NCBI GenBank assembly: GCA_020442385.1
Contig: JAGRKE010000015.1
Coordinates: 160,170-224,169 of the forward strand
Direction: 5' to 3'
Length of the DNA stretch: 64,000 bases
Source of the DNA: Alphaproteobacteria bacterium
Lineage (GTDB): Bacteria > Pseudomonadota > Alphaproteobacteria > Micavibrionales > Micavibrionaceae
Below the pieces are notes generated by a model. The model was not told the DNA's origin, searched no databases, and was given only the letters and a program-made list of their open reading frames with translations. The translations under genes and the position numbers were made by a program. Positions 17,226-27,200 of the stretch are shown one piece after another. How positions within the stretch are numbered: position 1 is the stretch's first letter; the number at the start of each line of letters is the position of its first letter.

Positions 17226-19697
17226 ATGACGAAGCGTATGCTAATTGACGCAACCCACGAAGAAGAAACACGGGTTGCGGTCATGGATAATAACCGACTG
17301 GTTGATTTCGATTATGAGAGCCAGTTTAGAAAGCCCCTCAAAGGCAATATCTTTCTCGCAAAAGTAACCCGTGTTGAGCCCTCTTTGCAGGCGGCTTTTG
17401 TGAATTTTGGCGGTAACCGCCACGGCTTTTTGCCCTTTTCTGAAATTCACCCTGATTATTTCCGCATTCCTATTGCCGACCGCGAGGCACTGCTAGCCGA
17501 GCAGGAAGCAGCGCTGGCCGAAGCCGAAGCGCAGGAAGAAGCCGAAGAAGCTGCAGAAGAAGCGGCGATGGCTGATGGAGAACATGACGGTGAAGACCAG
17601 AAGAGCGAAGGGAATGTTGTTCCTCAAGAGGAAGACAAAGACGAACCCGCCAGAGAAGAAGCTGAAGATGTAGCTGAGGACGAAGCCGAAGAGAGCGCAG
17701 AAGAAGATGCTGAATCTGCTGAGGACGCAGAAGAAAACGGCGAAGACGGCGATGATGAAGATAATCAAAAAGGCCGTAGAGGTCGCGGACGTAATTCCCG
17801 CAACCGCCGCGGTGGTGGTGGGCGTGCCAATAAGCGCTCCCGCGGTGCGCAGCGCTTTGACGACAATCCAGAGCGCCGCTTCCGTTATAATTTGCGCCGC
17901 AAATACAAAATTCAGGAAGTGATTAAGCGTGGCCAGATTATGCTGGTTCAGGTCTCTAAAGAAGAGCGCGGCAATAAAGGCGCTGCTGTTGGATCTTATT
18001 TATCGCTGCCTGGTCGCTATTGTGTTTTGATGCCTAACAGCCCGCGCGCAGGCGGTGTGAGCCGTAAGATTGCGAATTTCAAAGATCGCAAGCGTATGCG
18101 CGAGATTATGAAAGAGCTGGAGGTGCCAAAGGGCATGTCGGTAATCCTGCGCACGGCCGGTTTGGAGCGCACAAAAGTCGAAATCAAGCGTGATCTGGAT
18201 TACCTGATCAAACTTTGGAACAATATTCGTGAGCTGACTTTGGAATCGAGTGCGCCAGCGTTGGTTTATGAAGAAGCCGATTTGATTAAACGTGCGGTGC
18301 GCGACCTTTATACCCGCGATGTGGAAGAGATTATCGTTGCCGGTGAAGAAGGATTCAAAAACGCTAGAAACTTCATGAAGATGATGATTCCTTCACATGC
18401 AAAGCGTATACAGGAATATAAGCAAGAAGGCGTTCCGCTGTTCAATAAATATAAAGTTGAAAGCCAGATTGCTGAGATTGGCGAAACGCAGGTGACATTG
18501 CCATCTGGTGGATATCTTGTAATTAACCCGACCGAAGCTTTGGTTTCTGTTGATGTGAACTCCGGTAAGTCAACCAAAGAGCGTCATATCGAAGAAACGG
18601 CGCTGCGCACAAATTTAGAGGCAGCGGCCGAAGTTGCGCGCCAGTTGCGTTTGCGTGACCTTGGTGGTTTGGTTGTTATTGACTTTATCGATATGGAAGA
18701 TCGCCGCAATAACGGCAAGGTAGAGCGCAAAATGCGTGAGGCACTTTCGAATGATCGTGCGCGCGTACAGGTGGGCCGGATTTCGAATTTCGGCCTGATG
18801 GAGCTTTCACGCCAGCGCCTAAGCCCCAGCTTAACGGAATCACAGTTTGAAACGTGCCAGCATTGTTCGGGAACGGGCCGTATCCGCACCGCTGACGCCA
18901 CTACAATTATGGTGCTGCGCGCACTTGAAGATGAGGGTATTAAAGGACGCGCCGCTCAAGTTGCCGTTCATGTGTCTTCAGCTGTTGCGGTTTATATTCT
19001 GAACAACAAACGTAGTCAGATTTCTTCACTGGAAGAGCGTTATGGATTTGAGGTTTTGATGCGCGTTGATGAAAGTGTCGGATCTTCAGGCTTCCGTGTC
19101 GAGGTTTCAAGGCCGGTCGATAAAGATGAGCCGGACGATCAGGAAAACGGTAGCAGCCAAAATAGCCAAGATGATGATGGTTCTGACGATGAGCGCTCAT
19201 CACGGGGAGGTCGCCGCAGAGGTCGCAGAGGTGGGCGTAATCGCCGCCGCCGTGATCGCGATGATGATCAGAGCGCGGATAATGCCACAGACGATAATGA
19301 GGTCTTCGAAGAGGCGCAGGACAAAGGCGTTAAAGACAGCGCTTTGGATGATGAAAAAGCAGAAAAACCAAAGAAATCATCTGGGCGTGGCCGCAAAAAA
19401 GACGATGAGAAGACGGGTGATGAAAAATCATCCGATGATTCGAAGTCTAAGAAAAAGCCTGCCGCTAAGAAGAGCGAGCCTAAGAGTAAAGATTCAGAGT
19501 CCAAAAAGAACGACAAAAAAGAAGAGACAAAATCTTCTAATAAAGACTCCGAAAAAGACAGTGCAGACAAAAAGAAATCTGCGAAAAAGGCTCCATCCAA
19601 CGACGATAAAGCCAAGGCAGAAAAGCCTGCGCCTAAGGAGTATGAGACTGTAAATCAGGCTCCGGATGAGAAGAAAAAGGGTTGGTGGAGCCGCTAA
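17226..19697 (+). CDS. rne: ribonuclease E
   Basis: Endoribonuclease central to mRNA decay and rRNA/tRNA maturation. The 823-residue chain has the S1 region start (ATHEEETRVAVMDNNRLVDF), interrupted by a very acidic low-complexity insert at about residues 86-215 rich in Glu, Asp and Ala. S1 resumes at GQIMLVQVSKEERGNKGAA. The DNase I-like active site is VSVDVNSGKST near residue 445, and the zinc-link is CQHC near 544. The C-terminal quarter is a disordered Lys/Asp/Ser-rich scaffold ending KKKGWWSR, probably the degradosome platform. An interrupted S1 is typical of alphaproteobacterial RNase E. Confidence 0.97.
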   Translation: MTKRMLIDATHEEETRVAVMDNNRLVDFDYESQFRKPLKGNIFLAKVTRVEPSLQAAFVNFGGNRHGFLPFSEIHPDYFRIPIADREALLAEQEAALAEAEAQEEAEEAAEEAAMADGEHDGEDQKSEGNVVPQEEDKDEPAREEAEDVAEDEAEESAEEDAESAEDAEENGEDGDDEDNQKGRRGRGRNSRNRRGGGGRANKRSRGAQRFDDNPERRFRYNLRRKYKIQEVIKRGQIMLVQVSKEERGNKGAAVGSYLSLPGRYCVLMPNSPRAGGVSRKIANFKDRKRMREIMKELEVPKGMSVILRTAGLERTKVEIKRDLDYLIKLWNNIRELTLESSAPALVYEEADLIKRAVRDLYTRDVEEIIVAGEEGFKNARNFMKMMIPSHAKRIQEYKQEGVPLFNKYKVESQIAEIGETQVTLPSGGYLVINPTEALVSVDVNSGKSTKERHIEETALRTNLEAAAEVARQLRLRDLGGLVVIDFIDMEDRRNNGKVERKMREALSNDRARVQVGRISNFGLMELSRQRLSPSLTESQFETCQHCSGTGRIRTADATTIMVLRALEDEGIKGRAAQVAVHVSSAVAVYILNNKRSQISSLEERYGFEVLMRVDESVGSSGFRVEVSRPVDKDEPDDQENGSSQNSQDDDGSDDERSSRGGRRRGRRGGRNRRRRDRDDDQSADNATDDNEVFEEAQDKGVKDSALDDEKAEKPKKSSGRGRKKDDEKTGDEKSSDDSKSKKKPAAKKSEPKSKDSESKKNDKKEETKSSNKDSEKDSADKKKSAKKAPSNDDKAKAEKPAPKEYETVNQAPDEKKKGWWSR

Positions 19698-19709
19698 AAG
19701 CGGCTTTGC
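19689..19709 (+). terminator. short hairpin at the end of rne
   Basis: AGCCGC (19689-19694) pairs with GCGGCT (19700-19705); the rne stop codon sits in the stem and loop. The following T-run is short, so it is a weak intrinsic terminator at best. Confidence 0.45.
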
Positions 19710-19712
19710 CCG

Positions 19713-20441
19713 CTAGCGAGCGAGCAGGACATAATAGAAGTAAATTTTATCGCTATCGTTCGCATCTTCGAAGCAGCCTGCGCTTTCCCCGTCCAACTCT
19801 AATCCCGGATCGGCATCGATAATGGTCAGCGCATTCGCGTAAGTACCCGTAAATTCCGTATCATCAATGCCCGTTGTGTCACTGGGTAAAGTGCCGGGCG
19901 TTCCCACGCCCAAATCACGATTGATTTGAATGCACAGAGTTTCATTGGCATTGGGCAGCAGCATCACCAGATCATTCCCCGAGCGCGCGCCCGATGTTCC
20001 CACCGGGTCGGTCGCCGAACCGACATTATTCGCGCCCGTGAAAATCCAGTCACTGCCATCATTCGCGCCAGTAGGCGGCGCGCGGTAGCTCAAGCCTGCA
20101 CCCTGCACATCAAAGATCAAGCAATCAGGATAGTTCGCATCGCTGGCATCACTGCAATTTGTGTTGGTGTAATCGGTGGCCGTATCGCCATTTTCAAAGC
20201 TAATCTCATCAACCGATACACCGCCCAAATTCATTTGCTGTATAGCGGATTCGAGGCTTTTAGCGTATCGCAGAATTTGGGTCGAGCGTACGCGCAGTTG
20301 CTCAATATCGCCGCTTTGATCAACGCTGCTGCCTGTGCGGGATATGATGAGGGTCAGTGCGCCCATCAGCACAATGGCAATCATAATGAACCAGAGAACA
20401 TTACCCTGCTCGGATGGACGATTTCGAGAGTGATTAATCAT
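19713..20441 (-). CDS. pseudopilin-like single-pass protein (paralogue A)
   Basis: A 242-residue protein with a short polar N-terminus, then EQGNVLWFIMIAIVLMGA (residues 11-28), the layout of type IV pilin-like or class III signal segments. The exported part contains SFENG (about residue 82), TNCSDASD, TLCIQINRDLGVG and a terminal FYYVLLAR. It closely resembles the gene at 55891-56562, with SFEN, TLC, and FYHVLLER at matching places, so the two are paralogues. The genomic context offers no pilus genes here. Its role is unknown. Confidence 0.75.
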   Translation of the reverse strand: MINHSRNRPSEQGNVLWFIMIAIVLMGALTLIISRTGSSVDQSGDIEQLRVRSTQILRYAKSLESAIQQMNLGGVSVDEISFENGDTATDYTNTNCSDASDANYPDCLIFDVQGAGLSYRAPPTGANDGSDWIFTGANNVGSATDPVGTSGARSGNDLVMLLPNANETLCIQINRDLGVGTPGTLPSDTTGIDDTEFTGTYANALTIIDADPGLELDGESAGCFEDANDSDKIYFYYVLLAR

Positions 20442-20468
20442 GGAATCACTATAGCGCGCTTTGAGGGT

Positions 20469-21620
20469 TTAGCCTAGCCAGCTTTGAAGACGGGAGCAGG
20501 CTTCTTTCATATCATCAAGCGAGCCGGCGTAGGAAATGCGGATGGTGTGATCGCCCCGGCCCGGGTCAAAATCTAGCCCTGGTGTCATGGCCACATGCGC
20601 TTCGTCGAGCATGCGGCGGCAAAATTCTTCCGCGTTGTTGGTCAGGTTGTGAACATCGACATAGAAATAAAACGCGCCCTGCGCCGAGGATAAATCGGAA
20701 AAGCCGAGCGCGGGCAAATGTTCGCGCAAATAATCGCGGTTGGCGCGGTATTGTTGGACATAGCTATCGAGGATATCAGTGTGCTCAAAGGCTTCCTGCG
20801 CAACGAATTGCGAGATGGTCGGTGGGGAGACGAATAAATTCTCCGCCAAGCTTTTGACATTTTTGGCCATGTCCGACGGCGTGATCATCCAGCCCAAACG
20901 CCAGCCCGTTAGCGCGAAATATTTTGAGAAGGTGTTGAGCACAATGACGTTGTCTGAGAATTTCAATGCGGTCTGCGCGGGCGTTTCATAGGTAATGCCG
21001 TGATAGGCCTCATCTGAAATCATGCGCACGCCATTTGTATCGCACCAAGCGCAGAGATTTCTGAGTGTATCTTCACCAATCATCGCTCCGGTCGGGTTGG
21101 ACGGGTTTGTAATGATGATGCCATCAAACTTTTTGCCTGATGCTTCCAGAAGTTGTGAGGTGGGTTGATAATTTGTCTCTTTGCTGGTTTCAATTTCGAC
21201 AATGTTTATATCAAGTGCGCGCAGCATGTTTTTATAGGCCGGATAGGTCGGCAGTGTCAGGGCCACCGTATCCCCGGCATCAAAAGCCCCTAGCAGGCTG
21301 AGGATAAATCCGCCTGAAGATGCGGTTGTAACAGCGATGCGTTCCACAGCGATATCTTGATTATAGGTGTCTTTATAATAGCGTGCGATGCGCTGTCGCA
21401 AAGGCAGGGTTCCGATGGCGGCTGTATAGCCCTGAATGGGGTCTTTTTGTGTGAATTCACGGGCTTTGGCTAAAACTGCCTCGGGCGCGCCAAAACAGGG
21501 TTGGCCGGGTGATAGGCTGATGATGTTTTCGCCTGAGGCGCGGCGCTCAGCGACCTCGCTTAAAATGCTCAAGGCGCGGAAATTTTCGACATCAGAGCGG
21601 TTCGAGAGTTTAATCGTCAT
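20469..21620 (-). CDS. PLP-dependent aminotransferase, class I/II
   Basis: A fold-type I aminotransferase of 383 residues. The PLP lysine lies in FSKYFALTGWRLGW near residue 235. NPSNPTGAMI holds the substrate/PLP-binding segment, and SDEAYHGITYE the conserved Asp-x-x-Tyr. The C-terminal Arg region RISYAGSLDDM fits carboxylate binding. It belongs to the aspartate-aminotransferase-like group; the amino-acid substrate cannot be decided. It lies 27 bases upstream of the pseudopilin-like gene on the same strand. Confidence 0.88.
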   Translation of the reverse strand: MTIKLSNRSDVENFRALSILSEVAERRASGENIISLSPGQPCFGAPEAVLAKAREFTQKDPIQGYTAAIGTLPLRQRIARYYKDTYNQDIAVERIAVTTASSGGFILSLLGAFDAGDTVALTLPTYPAYKNMLRALDINIVEIETSKETNYQPTSQLLEASGKKFDGIIITNPSNPTGAMIGEDTLRNLCAWCDTNGVRMISDEAYHGITYETPAQTALKFSDNVIVLNTFSKYFALTGWRLGWMITPSDMAKNVKSLAENLFVSPPTISQFVAQEAFEHTDILDSYVQQYRANRDYLREHLPALGFSDLSSAQGAFYFYVDVHNLTNNAEEFCRRMLDEAHVAMTPGLDFDPGRGDHTIRISYAGSLDDMKEACSRLQSWLG

Positions 21621-21890
21621 TTTTTTGCATTTTTCCAGAGCTTTTCAAGCACAACAAAAAGCCATAACACGCCCGCAGATGCAAGGTAAATTATTGAAAA
21701 ATAGTCAGTTTGTTCAGCGCAATAAGGCGAGTCATATTTCAGTTAAATATCGCGCAAATTCATTTCGAATTTTATTTACTTTCTATTCACATTTTATGTG
21801 TTATGTTAAATATATAAGATGTTTAGACCAGCGATTAGGGACATTCAATCGCAATTAGAGGGTAAAAGAGCAGGGGAAGCTCAATCTGGT

Positions 21891-21919
21891 TTGGGGGCAC
21901 GTATTAGGGTTTTTATATA
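21891..21919 (+). promoter_or_regulatory. possible sigma-70 promoter for the 21.9 kb RNA
   Basis: TTGGGG (21891-21896) and TATATA (21914-21919) are separated by 17 bases, the ideal spacing. Four of six -35 bases match consensus. Transcription would start near 21925 and run into the structured RNA. Confidence 0.4.
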
Positions 21920-21924
21920 GTTTA

Positions 21925-22024
21925 TCTCTTATGTCATGCGCACTGGCCTGTATGGTATCCGGGGGACATGTTGCCCCGCAAATAACAAGAACCCGGAGTT
22001 CTTAACCATACAGGCCCTTTTTTT
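21925..22024 (+). ncRNA. candidate structured small RNA with terminator
   Basis: About 100 bases with no plausible ORF. A perfect 12-bp stem pairs GGCCTGTATGGT (21945-21956) with ACCATACAGGCC (22005-22016). It encloses two smaller hairpins, GGGG/CCCC (21962-21976) and AAGAAC/GTTCTT with loop CCGGA (21987-22003), and is followed by CTTTTTTT. The three-way fold plus U-tail looks like a small RNA. I see no SRP, 6S or tmRNA signature. The rest of the 617-base gap (21621-22237) holds AT-rich sequence and a palindromic element. It could also be a long terminator or a transcribed leader. Confidence 0.55.
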
Positions 22025-22141
22025 CACAGTCTTTCTGATTTATTCCTCTGGCGTCGTTGCTGCGTCGCTCACATAGTTTTTGCTATGTTTCGCTCCTAGC
22101 GCCTAGCCAGAGAAAAAATCCGTTTGACTGTCTTTGTGAAA
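22022..22141. repeat. imperfect palindromic element
   Basis: The ends are inverted (TTTCACA at 22022-22028, TGTGAAA at 22135-22141). An inner pair CTCTGGC (22046-22052) / GCCAGAG (22106-22112) follows, and the centre is a hairpin ACATAG/CTATGT (22071-22088). The GTCGTTGCTGCGTCGCTC core resembles interspersed REP-type or miniature-transposon sequences in other proteobacteria. Only one copy was noticed in this window. Confidence 0.5.
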
Positions 22142-22237
22142 GCAAAAGAGTGTTTTTGAATTTTTCGCAAGCGGCTTTCTAAGGGCGCTTTTTTTTGATA
22201 AAACAAAGATCGATATAGCCCTTCAGGAGTTTTACGC

Positions 22238-22924
22238 ATGATGTCGAAAATTTTCGTCTTTAGTTTTTTCCTTTTGTCTTTGTGTCTGTTTAGCGCTGCG
22301 CCAGTGAGTGCAGAGGCGCCGAGCGACAAAGAGGCGATTGAGGAGTTGAATAAAGATATTGACGAGCAAATGGCTAAAGCCACCGAAGAGCGCAGGGCGG
22401 CCGCTGAAGAAACATTTACCAAAATCAATGATTTGATGTCGCGCCTTGAAGAGCGAGAAAAGCAGCACTTCTTTCTGGCTTATACGAATTACAATCTGAT
22501 CCAAACGGTTAAGGTTGTGCAAACAGATGTCGGCACAGCAATTGATAAATGCGGTGAAAACAACCCGGACATGAAGACAGATTTAGATGCGCGCTTTAAA
22601 AACTGGAATGGTGATTTGTCGCCCCTTATTAAAGAAGCGGAAGGCAAATTTAAGAATATGTTGATAGCGCAAGATTACGCCCCGCAAAAAGAGCTTAAAG
22701 ATATTTTTAAATCCGTCGATAACACACGCGATAAAACGCACAATCAGATTGAGAAAATTCCTGTAACAACTCCTGAAGCGTGCCAATATCTGCTAAGCAA
22801 GATGGATGAAACGCAGGAAAATATGAATAACATTCTGCGCAGCACATTGATTAATTTTCCTCAAATCTCTGAGCGTTTGGACCAGCGCGCCGAGGAAAAG
22901 AAGAAAGAAAAAAGCTCTGAGTAG
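22238..22924 (+). CDS. secreted coiled-coil protein
   Basis: A 228-residue protein with a signal peptide (FSFFLLSLCLFSAAPVSA, cleavage near residue 26). The mature protein is mostly helical: EEKNKDIDE-like heptads at EAIEELNKDIDEQMAKATEE, a Glu-rich stretch ERRAAAEETF, and a Lys/Glu-rich tail EEKKKEKSSE. Two cysteines lie in KCGENN and EACQYLL. I recognise no domain. AGGAG at about 22222 precedes the start. It lies 29 bases upstream of a glycosyltransferase on the same strand, so they may be co-transcribed. Confidence 0.7.
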   Translation: MMSKIFVFSFFLLSLCLFSAAPVSAEAPSDKEAIEELNKDIDEQMAKATEERRAAAEETFTKINDLMSRLEEREKQHFFLAYTNYNLIQTVKVVQTDVGTAIDKCGENNPDMKTDLDARFKNWNGDLSPLIKEAEGKFKNMLIAQDYAPQKELKDIFKSVDNTRDKTHNQIEKIPVTTPEACQYLLSKMDETQENMNNILRSTLINFPQISERLDQRAEEKKKEKSSE

Positions 22925-22953
22925 TTAAGAGACGCGTCTTTTAAGGATATCCG

Positions 22954-24012
22954 ATGAGAATTCTTCAAGTGATGGCCGGTGGAAAGCGTGGCGGCGCCGA
23001 AACGGCGTTTGTTGATATGTGTTTGGCGCTGCACGAGGCTGGCGAAACAATCGAAGTGGTTACACGCGCAAATGATGTGCGTGTACCGCCGCTGCAAAAA
23101 GCTGGAATTACGGTTCACACCCTGCCTTTTGGCGGCAAAATCGATGTGTTTACCACATGGCGTATGGCCAAGATTATCAAGGCGTTTAAGCCCGATATTG
23201 TGCAGACATGGATGTCGCGCGGTAGCTCGAAAGTGCCGCCCTGGCGAGAGAGTATGAACATTCCGCGCTATCTGGTCGTGGCGCGTCTGGGCGGATATTA
23301 CAAACTCAAATATTTCAAACCGGTTGAGTATTTTATTGGTATCACGCCGGATATTTGCCGTTATCTGATTGAAGAAGGGGTGCTGGAAGATCGTGTTAAG
23401 CAGATTTCTAATTTTGCAGAAACCGAAGAGGTTGATGTTCCGATTAAACGCGCCGATTACGATACGCCCGCAGATGTGCCTCTTTTGCTCGGGCTGGGAC
23501 GGCTTCACCCATCCAAAGCCTTTGATACCTTGATTAAGGTTACAGCCGCTATCCCGCAGGCTTATCTATGGATTGCCGGAGAAGGACCGCAGCGCGCGGA
23601 GCTTGAGGCGCTGATCAAACGCCTGAAAGTGGGTGAGCGGGTAAAGCTTTTAGGCTGGCGCTCAGACCGCGCAGCGCTGTTTCAGGCCGTTGATATATGC
23701 GTTTTTTCCTCGCGTTTTGAGCCTTTTGGCACGGTTTTCGTGCAATCCTGGGCGCAGAAAACACCGCTGGTGACGACCGCCTCTGACGGGCCGCGGCAGT
23801 TCGTGCATGACGGTGAAGACGGTCTGGTTGTGCCGATTGATGATATTGACGCGATGCGCGAGGCTATTGAAAAAATAATGAATAACAAAAGGTTAGCCCA
23901 GCGCTTGGTCGAGAACGGCTATGCGCGCTATAGCAGCGAATTCACCAAAGAGATCTGCTTACGCAACTATCTTAAGCATTATCACACCATTCGCAGTCGC
24001 GAAGAATTGTAA
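22954..24012 (+). CDS. glycosyltransferase family 4
   Basis: A GT-B fold retaining glycosyltransferase of 352 residues. The N-terminus MRILQVMAGGKRGGAETAF holds the GG loop. The C-terminal domain has LGLGRLHPSKAFDTLI, LWIAGEGPQRAELEALI, VKLLGWRSDRAALFQAVDI, and SRFEPFGTVFVQSWA with the EPFG variant of the GT4 E-x7-E motif, then TTASDGPRQFVHDGEDGLVV. It may act on lipopolysaccharide or capsule; no sugar can be assigned. A single plus-strand gene between the coiled-coil protein and the giant gene. Confidence 0.92.
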   Translation: MRILQVMAGGKRGGAETAFVDMCLALHEAGETIEVVTRANDVRVPPLQKAGITVHTLPFGGKIDVFTTWRMAKIIKAFKPDIVQTWMSRGSSKVPPWRESMNIPRYLVVARLGGYYKLKYFKPVEYFIGITPDICRYLIEEGVLEDRVKQISNFAETEEVDVPIKRADYDTPADVPLLLGLGRLHPSKAFDTLIKVTAAIPQAYLWIAGEGPQRAELEALIKRLKVGERVKLLGWRSDRAALFQAVDICVFSSRFEPFGTVFVQSWAQKTPLVTTASDGPRQFVHDGEDGLVVPIDDIDAMREAIEKIMNNKRLAQRLVENGYARYSSEFTKEICLRNYLKHYHTIRSREEL

Positions 24013-24210
24013 TTTTATTTCTTTATTTTGTAAAAGTTTGTAATTTATTGTCCTTTGTGGGACAATGAATTCACATTTGCCGTAAAGAAAAAATTAACCA
24101 ATTAAACCTATAATTTGGGCAAATGGCCGAAAAACGGCGAGAGGCATAAGAATAGAGTGTATTAAGGGCTTGCTTAAAAAGGCTTGCTAAATAGAAGGGT
24201 GTAATCGTAG

Positions 24211-27200
24211 ATGCCAATCACTGAAGAGAGAGCGAAAGTGGCTTACAGCATGTTTTCTATGCTGGGCATTCGCACGAGTGGTGATTTTAAAGCGGATACT
24301 GAGGCGGCGCTTAAAGAATTTGCGGCTCTTTACAACAGCGGCGATGATATTAAAGAAAAGCTCGTCTATCCCGGTGAATATACAAAAGAATTTGGTCAGC
24401 AGGTTGTAAAGGCGGCGGCAGATTTGCAGAGCCGCTTAAAAAGGGGGCTTGAGAATATTAATAACCCATTTGCGGACATACTGAATGGTGGAAGCGTTCG
24501 TGGAGATCTGGACAGAGCGACAGGCAAAGTGACATTGCCCGCTACGTTAACAAAGACCGAAGATAAAACAAAATATCTCATTGATGAACTCAAAAGCATT
24601 GCCGAGACAGTTAATATTTTTGACGAAGCGCTGGAGGTGAATTGGGAAGTTGAAGGTGCAACAGTTGAAAACGCGCCAGAGATTTCCAACACCGCCGATA
24701 CTAACACGCCTTTTAATCTGGATAGCAACGAAGCCCTGAAACGTTATGAAGACCAGACAATCTTCATGGCGTATAAAAAGCTTATTTATAAAGAGCAAAA
24801 AGATATTCCGCAGGGCCAAGCGCTGGGCGGTGATTTTTACAAGCGGCATGCCGAATATCTGAATAAACTTGTTGAAGACGCGAAAGACATTATTGATGAT
24901 CTTCCGAACGAAGATGGCGTTGAAGATTTGTTAGAAGAGCTGAAGTTGGATGATCTTCCTGATTATCCTGAGCGCGAGGATGGCGAAGCAGACGCTGCTT
25001 ATTACGGAAGAACAAATGACTGGGTTAAAGAGGTCACGCCGTTTATCAAAGCCTTTACCGGCGACGATCTTCAGGCAGAGGCGCGTAAAGAAGGTGATGT
25101 GTCCGGCTATAATTTCCAAAAAGGTGGCTGGGCGTGGAATACGCCCCTTTCACTATTTTATCGCGAGACATTTCAGGCAAGTCCGTTCGGTAGCAACCTT
25201 GAAAATTTGCTGCGTGTTACCGATGAAATGAAAATGGCGATGCGCGTACAAGACGGTATTGAAGCCAAAACTATGGGTGATGGTGATGCGATTTTTGAAC
25301 AATATGATTTTCTTCAACAAGCCTTATCGCAGCCGCAGGAAAACAGTTTTTCTATTGGCGCCGTTTGGAATCCGGGCGGGAAATATGCGATTGGTGGCCA
25401 GACGATAGAAGATCGTATAGATCCTGAAGATGAAACAAGTCCAGTCGTTAATTATTTTGAGGAATATAAAAAACGCATCCGTGATAATGCGCCGCGCGGA
25501 TATCTCGGGAAAGATTTTGCCGACCGTAGTGCGGTTTATGTTAACGGCTTGATCAAGCAAGTCCGTGCAGACTTAAAAATTATTCACGATAATTCTGAAG
25601 GGCTGGGTCTGGAAGACTTGCTCTCCGATAAAAATGATCCTGAAAAATGGGCTGGTGAAAATTGGGCGCAAAATGCCGAAGCCTTTGCCGTTGCTTTGGG
25701 CGAAAAAATAAATTCAATCGATGATTACGGTATCAAAAACGCAACCGCGAGCGCGGCCTTTGAGAGTATTACTGAAGGTAGCTTAAAGGATCTGAAGTTT
25801 GCTTATCGCGTTAACAAAATGTTCGTGCAGCCCGAGGCTTTGGATACGTATATCAATACTGTTCTAGCCAGTGGCAGTGCGCCGCAAATGAATGCGGATG
25901 GTCAATATGAATCCAGCGCCGGTGATTATGGCGCCGATGGCGGCAGCGGTGACCCGATTGCAGATTCCTCGCTAGCGGTTGAAACGGTTCTGCAAGAAAT
26001 TATTGCGCCGATGATGCAACAAAATGGTGTGACGCTCGAATTCGATGGTGCGCCTGACGGCAATTTTGATGTGAAATCGCAAGAGGCGCTGCAGAAATTT
26101 CTTGTTGGCGCAAGTATGCAACGCCCGAACTCTCCAAAGTTGGCTGATCTGGGTGCGACACCGTGGCTCTACACCGCTGAAAACGGAGGAAAGCTGGCTG
26201 CGGGTCTAAAGGCTTATATTCGTGCAAATCCTACTTTGGTGGCCGGCAAGGTCAATGATGGAATCAAAGAGATAATGGTGAAGAAGGGCATTGATCCTGT
26301 TGATACTGTTGTTGTCCAGGGCAATAAAGTTGTTTGGGCGAGTGATGACCCCAGCGGGGAAACGCTTCATAAAAAAGGGGAAGAGCTTAACGAAGAACAA
26401 ATTGAGATGCTCTGTTCTTATGTCGATCCAGAAATTGACGGCTTTATAGCGAATCTTAATCTTCTTGACCAAAACAATAAGCTTTCGAAAAAGCAGCTGG
26501 CCGCACCGTCCGATTTATTGCCGCCGCACATGAATATGCTGGTGACTGGAATCTTCATGGTTCTGGATATGCTGGGTATTGAATTGCCGGAAAGCTTCAT
26601 CGATAAAATCAATCAATTCACCACAAAGCTTTTCGGTATCGATATCAGACAAATGATGCCTGAAGGCTCGATGAAAGGGTTGTCGCAGTTCGTAGGCGGT
26701 GATCGCGAAGGTGGCCTGTATGAGCGCATGCAGGATTTATACAGCAAGGCGCTGAAAGAATTTAACGATGATCCGGAAAAGCTGGATGCTTTTGTTAAAG
26801 ACGGTATGAAGCAAATTCTCGGCGATGATCCAGAGCTTTACAAGGCCTGTGAAGAGAAGATGGGCTCGGCCATGGATAAGGCAAAGGGCATTTTGGCCGA
26901 AAACCCCGATCAGGTTGGCGCGGCGTCTAAGGCCTTTGCGGCGGCGGTTCTGGATGGTACAGGAAAGAGCAGCGCTAAATCTGATGTGAATGCAGATAAC
27001 GAGGCATCATCTGTTTCAGGCGTGCGTCCCGGCGTGGACGAAGTGCTACAGGCCGGTACGTTCTCGGTTGAGATGCTGAATATCTCAACAGATGTTGAAA
27101 TTGATTATTCCAACGAAGGCTACACCAACCCGGATGCAGGTCCATCGAAAGTCTATGACGGCGTGGCGGCGATTGAAGAAGAAGCGCAGCGCATCATGGG

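Noticed and set aside
19268..19615. Minus-strand frame rich in Ser, Phe and Leu
   Set aside because: It is antisense to the repetitive Lys/Ser/Asp tail of RNase E, whose codons produce such frames.
21925..22024. SRP, 6S or tmRNA assignment of the structured RNA
   Set aside because: None of their conserved core sequences is present.
22861..23508. 215-residue minus-strand frame
   Set aside because: It overlaps the well-supported glycosyltransferase gene antisense and has no recognisable motif.
24013..24210. Riboswitch before the 1291-residue gene
   Set aside because: The leader has only a short direct repeat and no known aptamer pattern.
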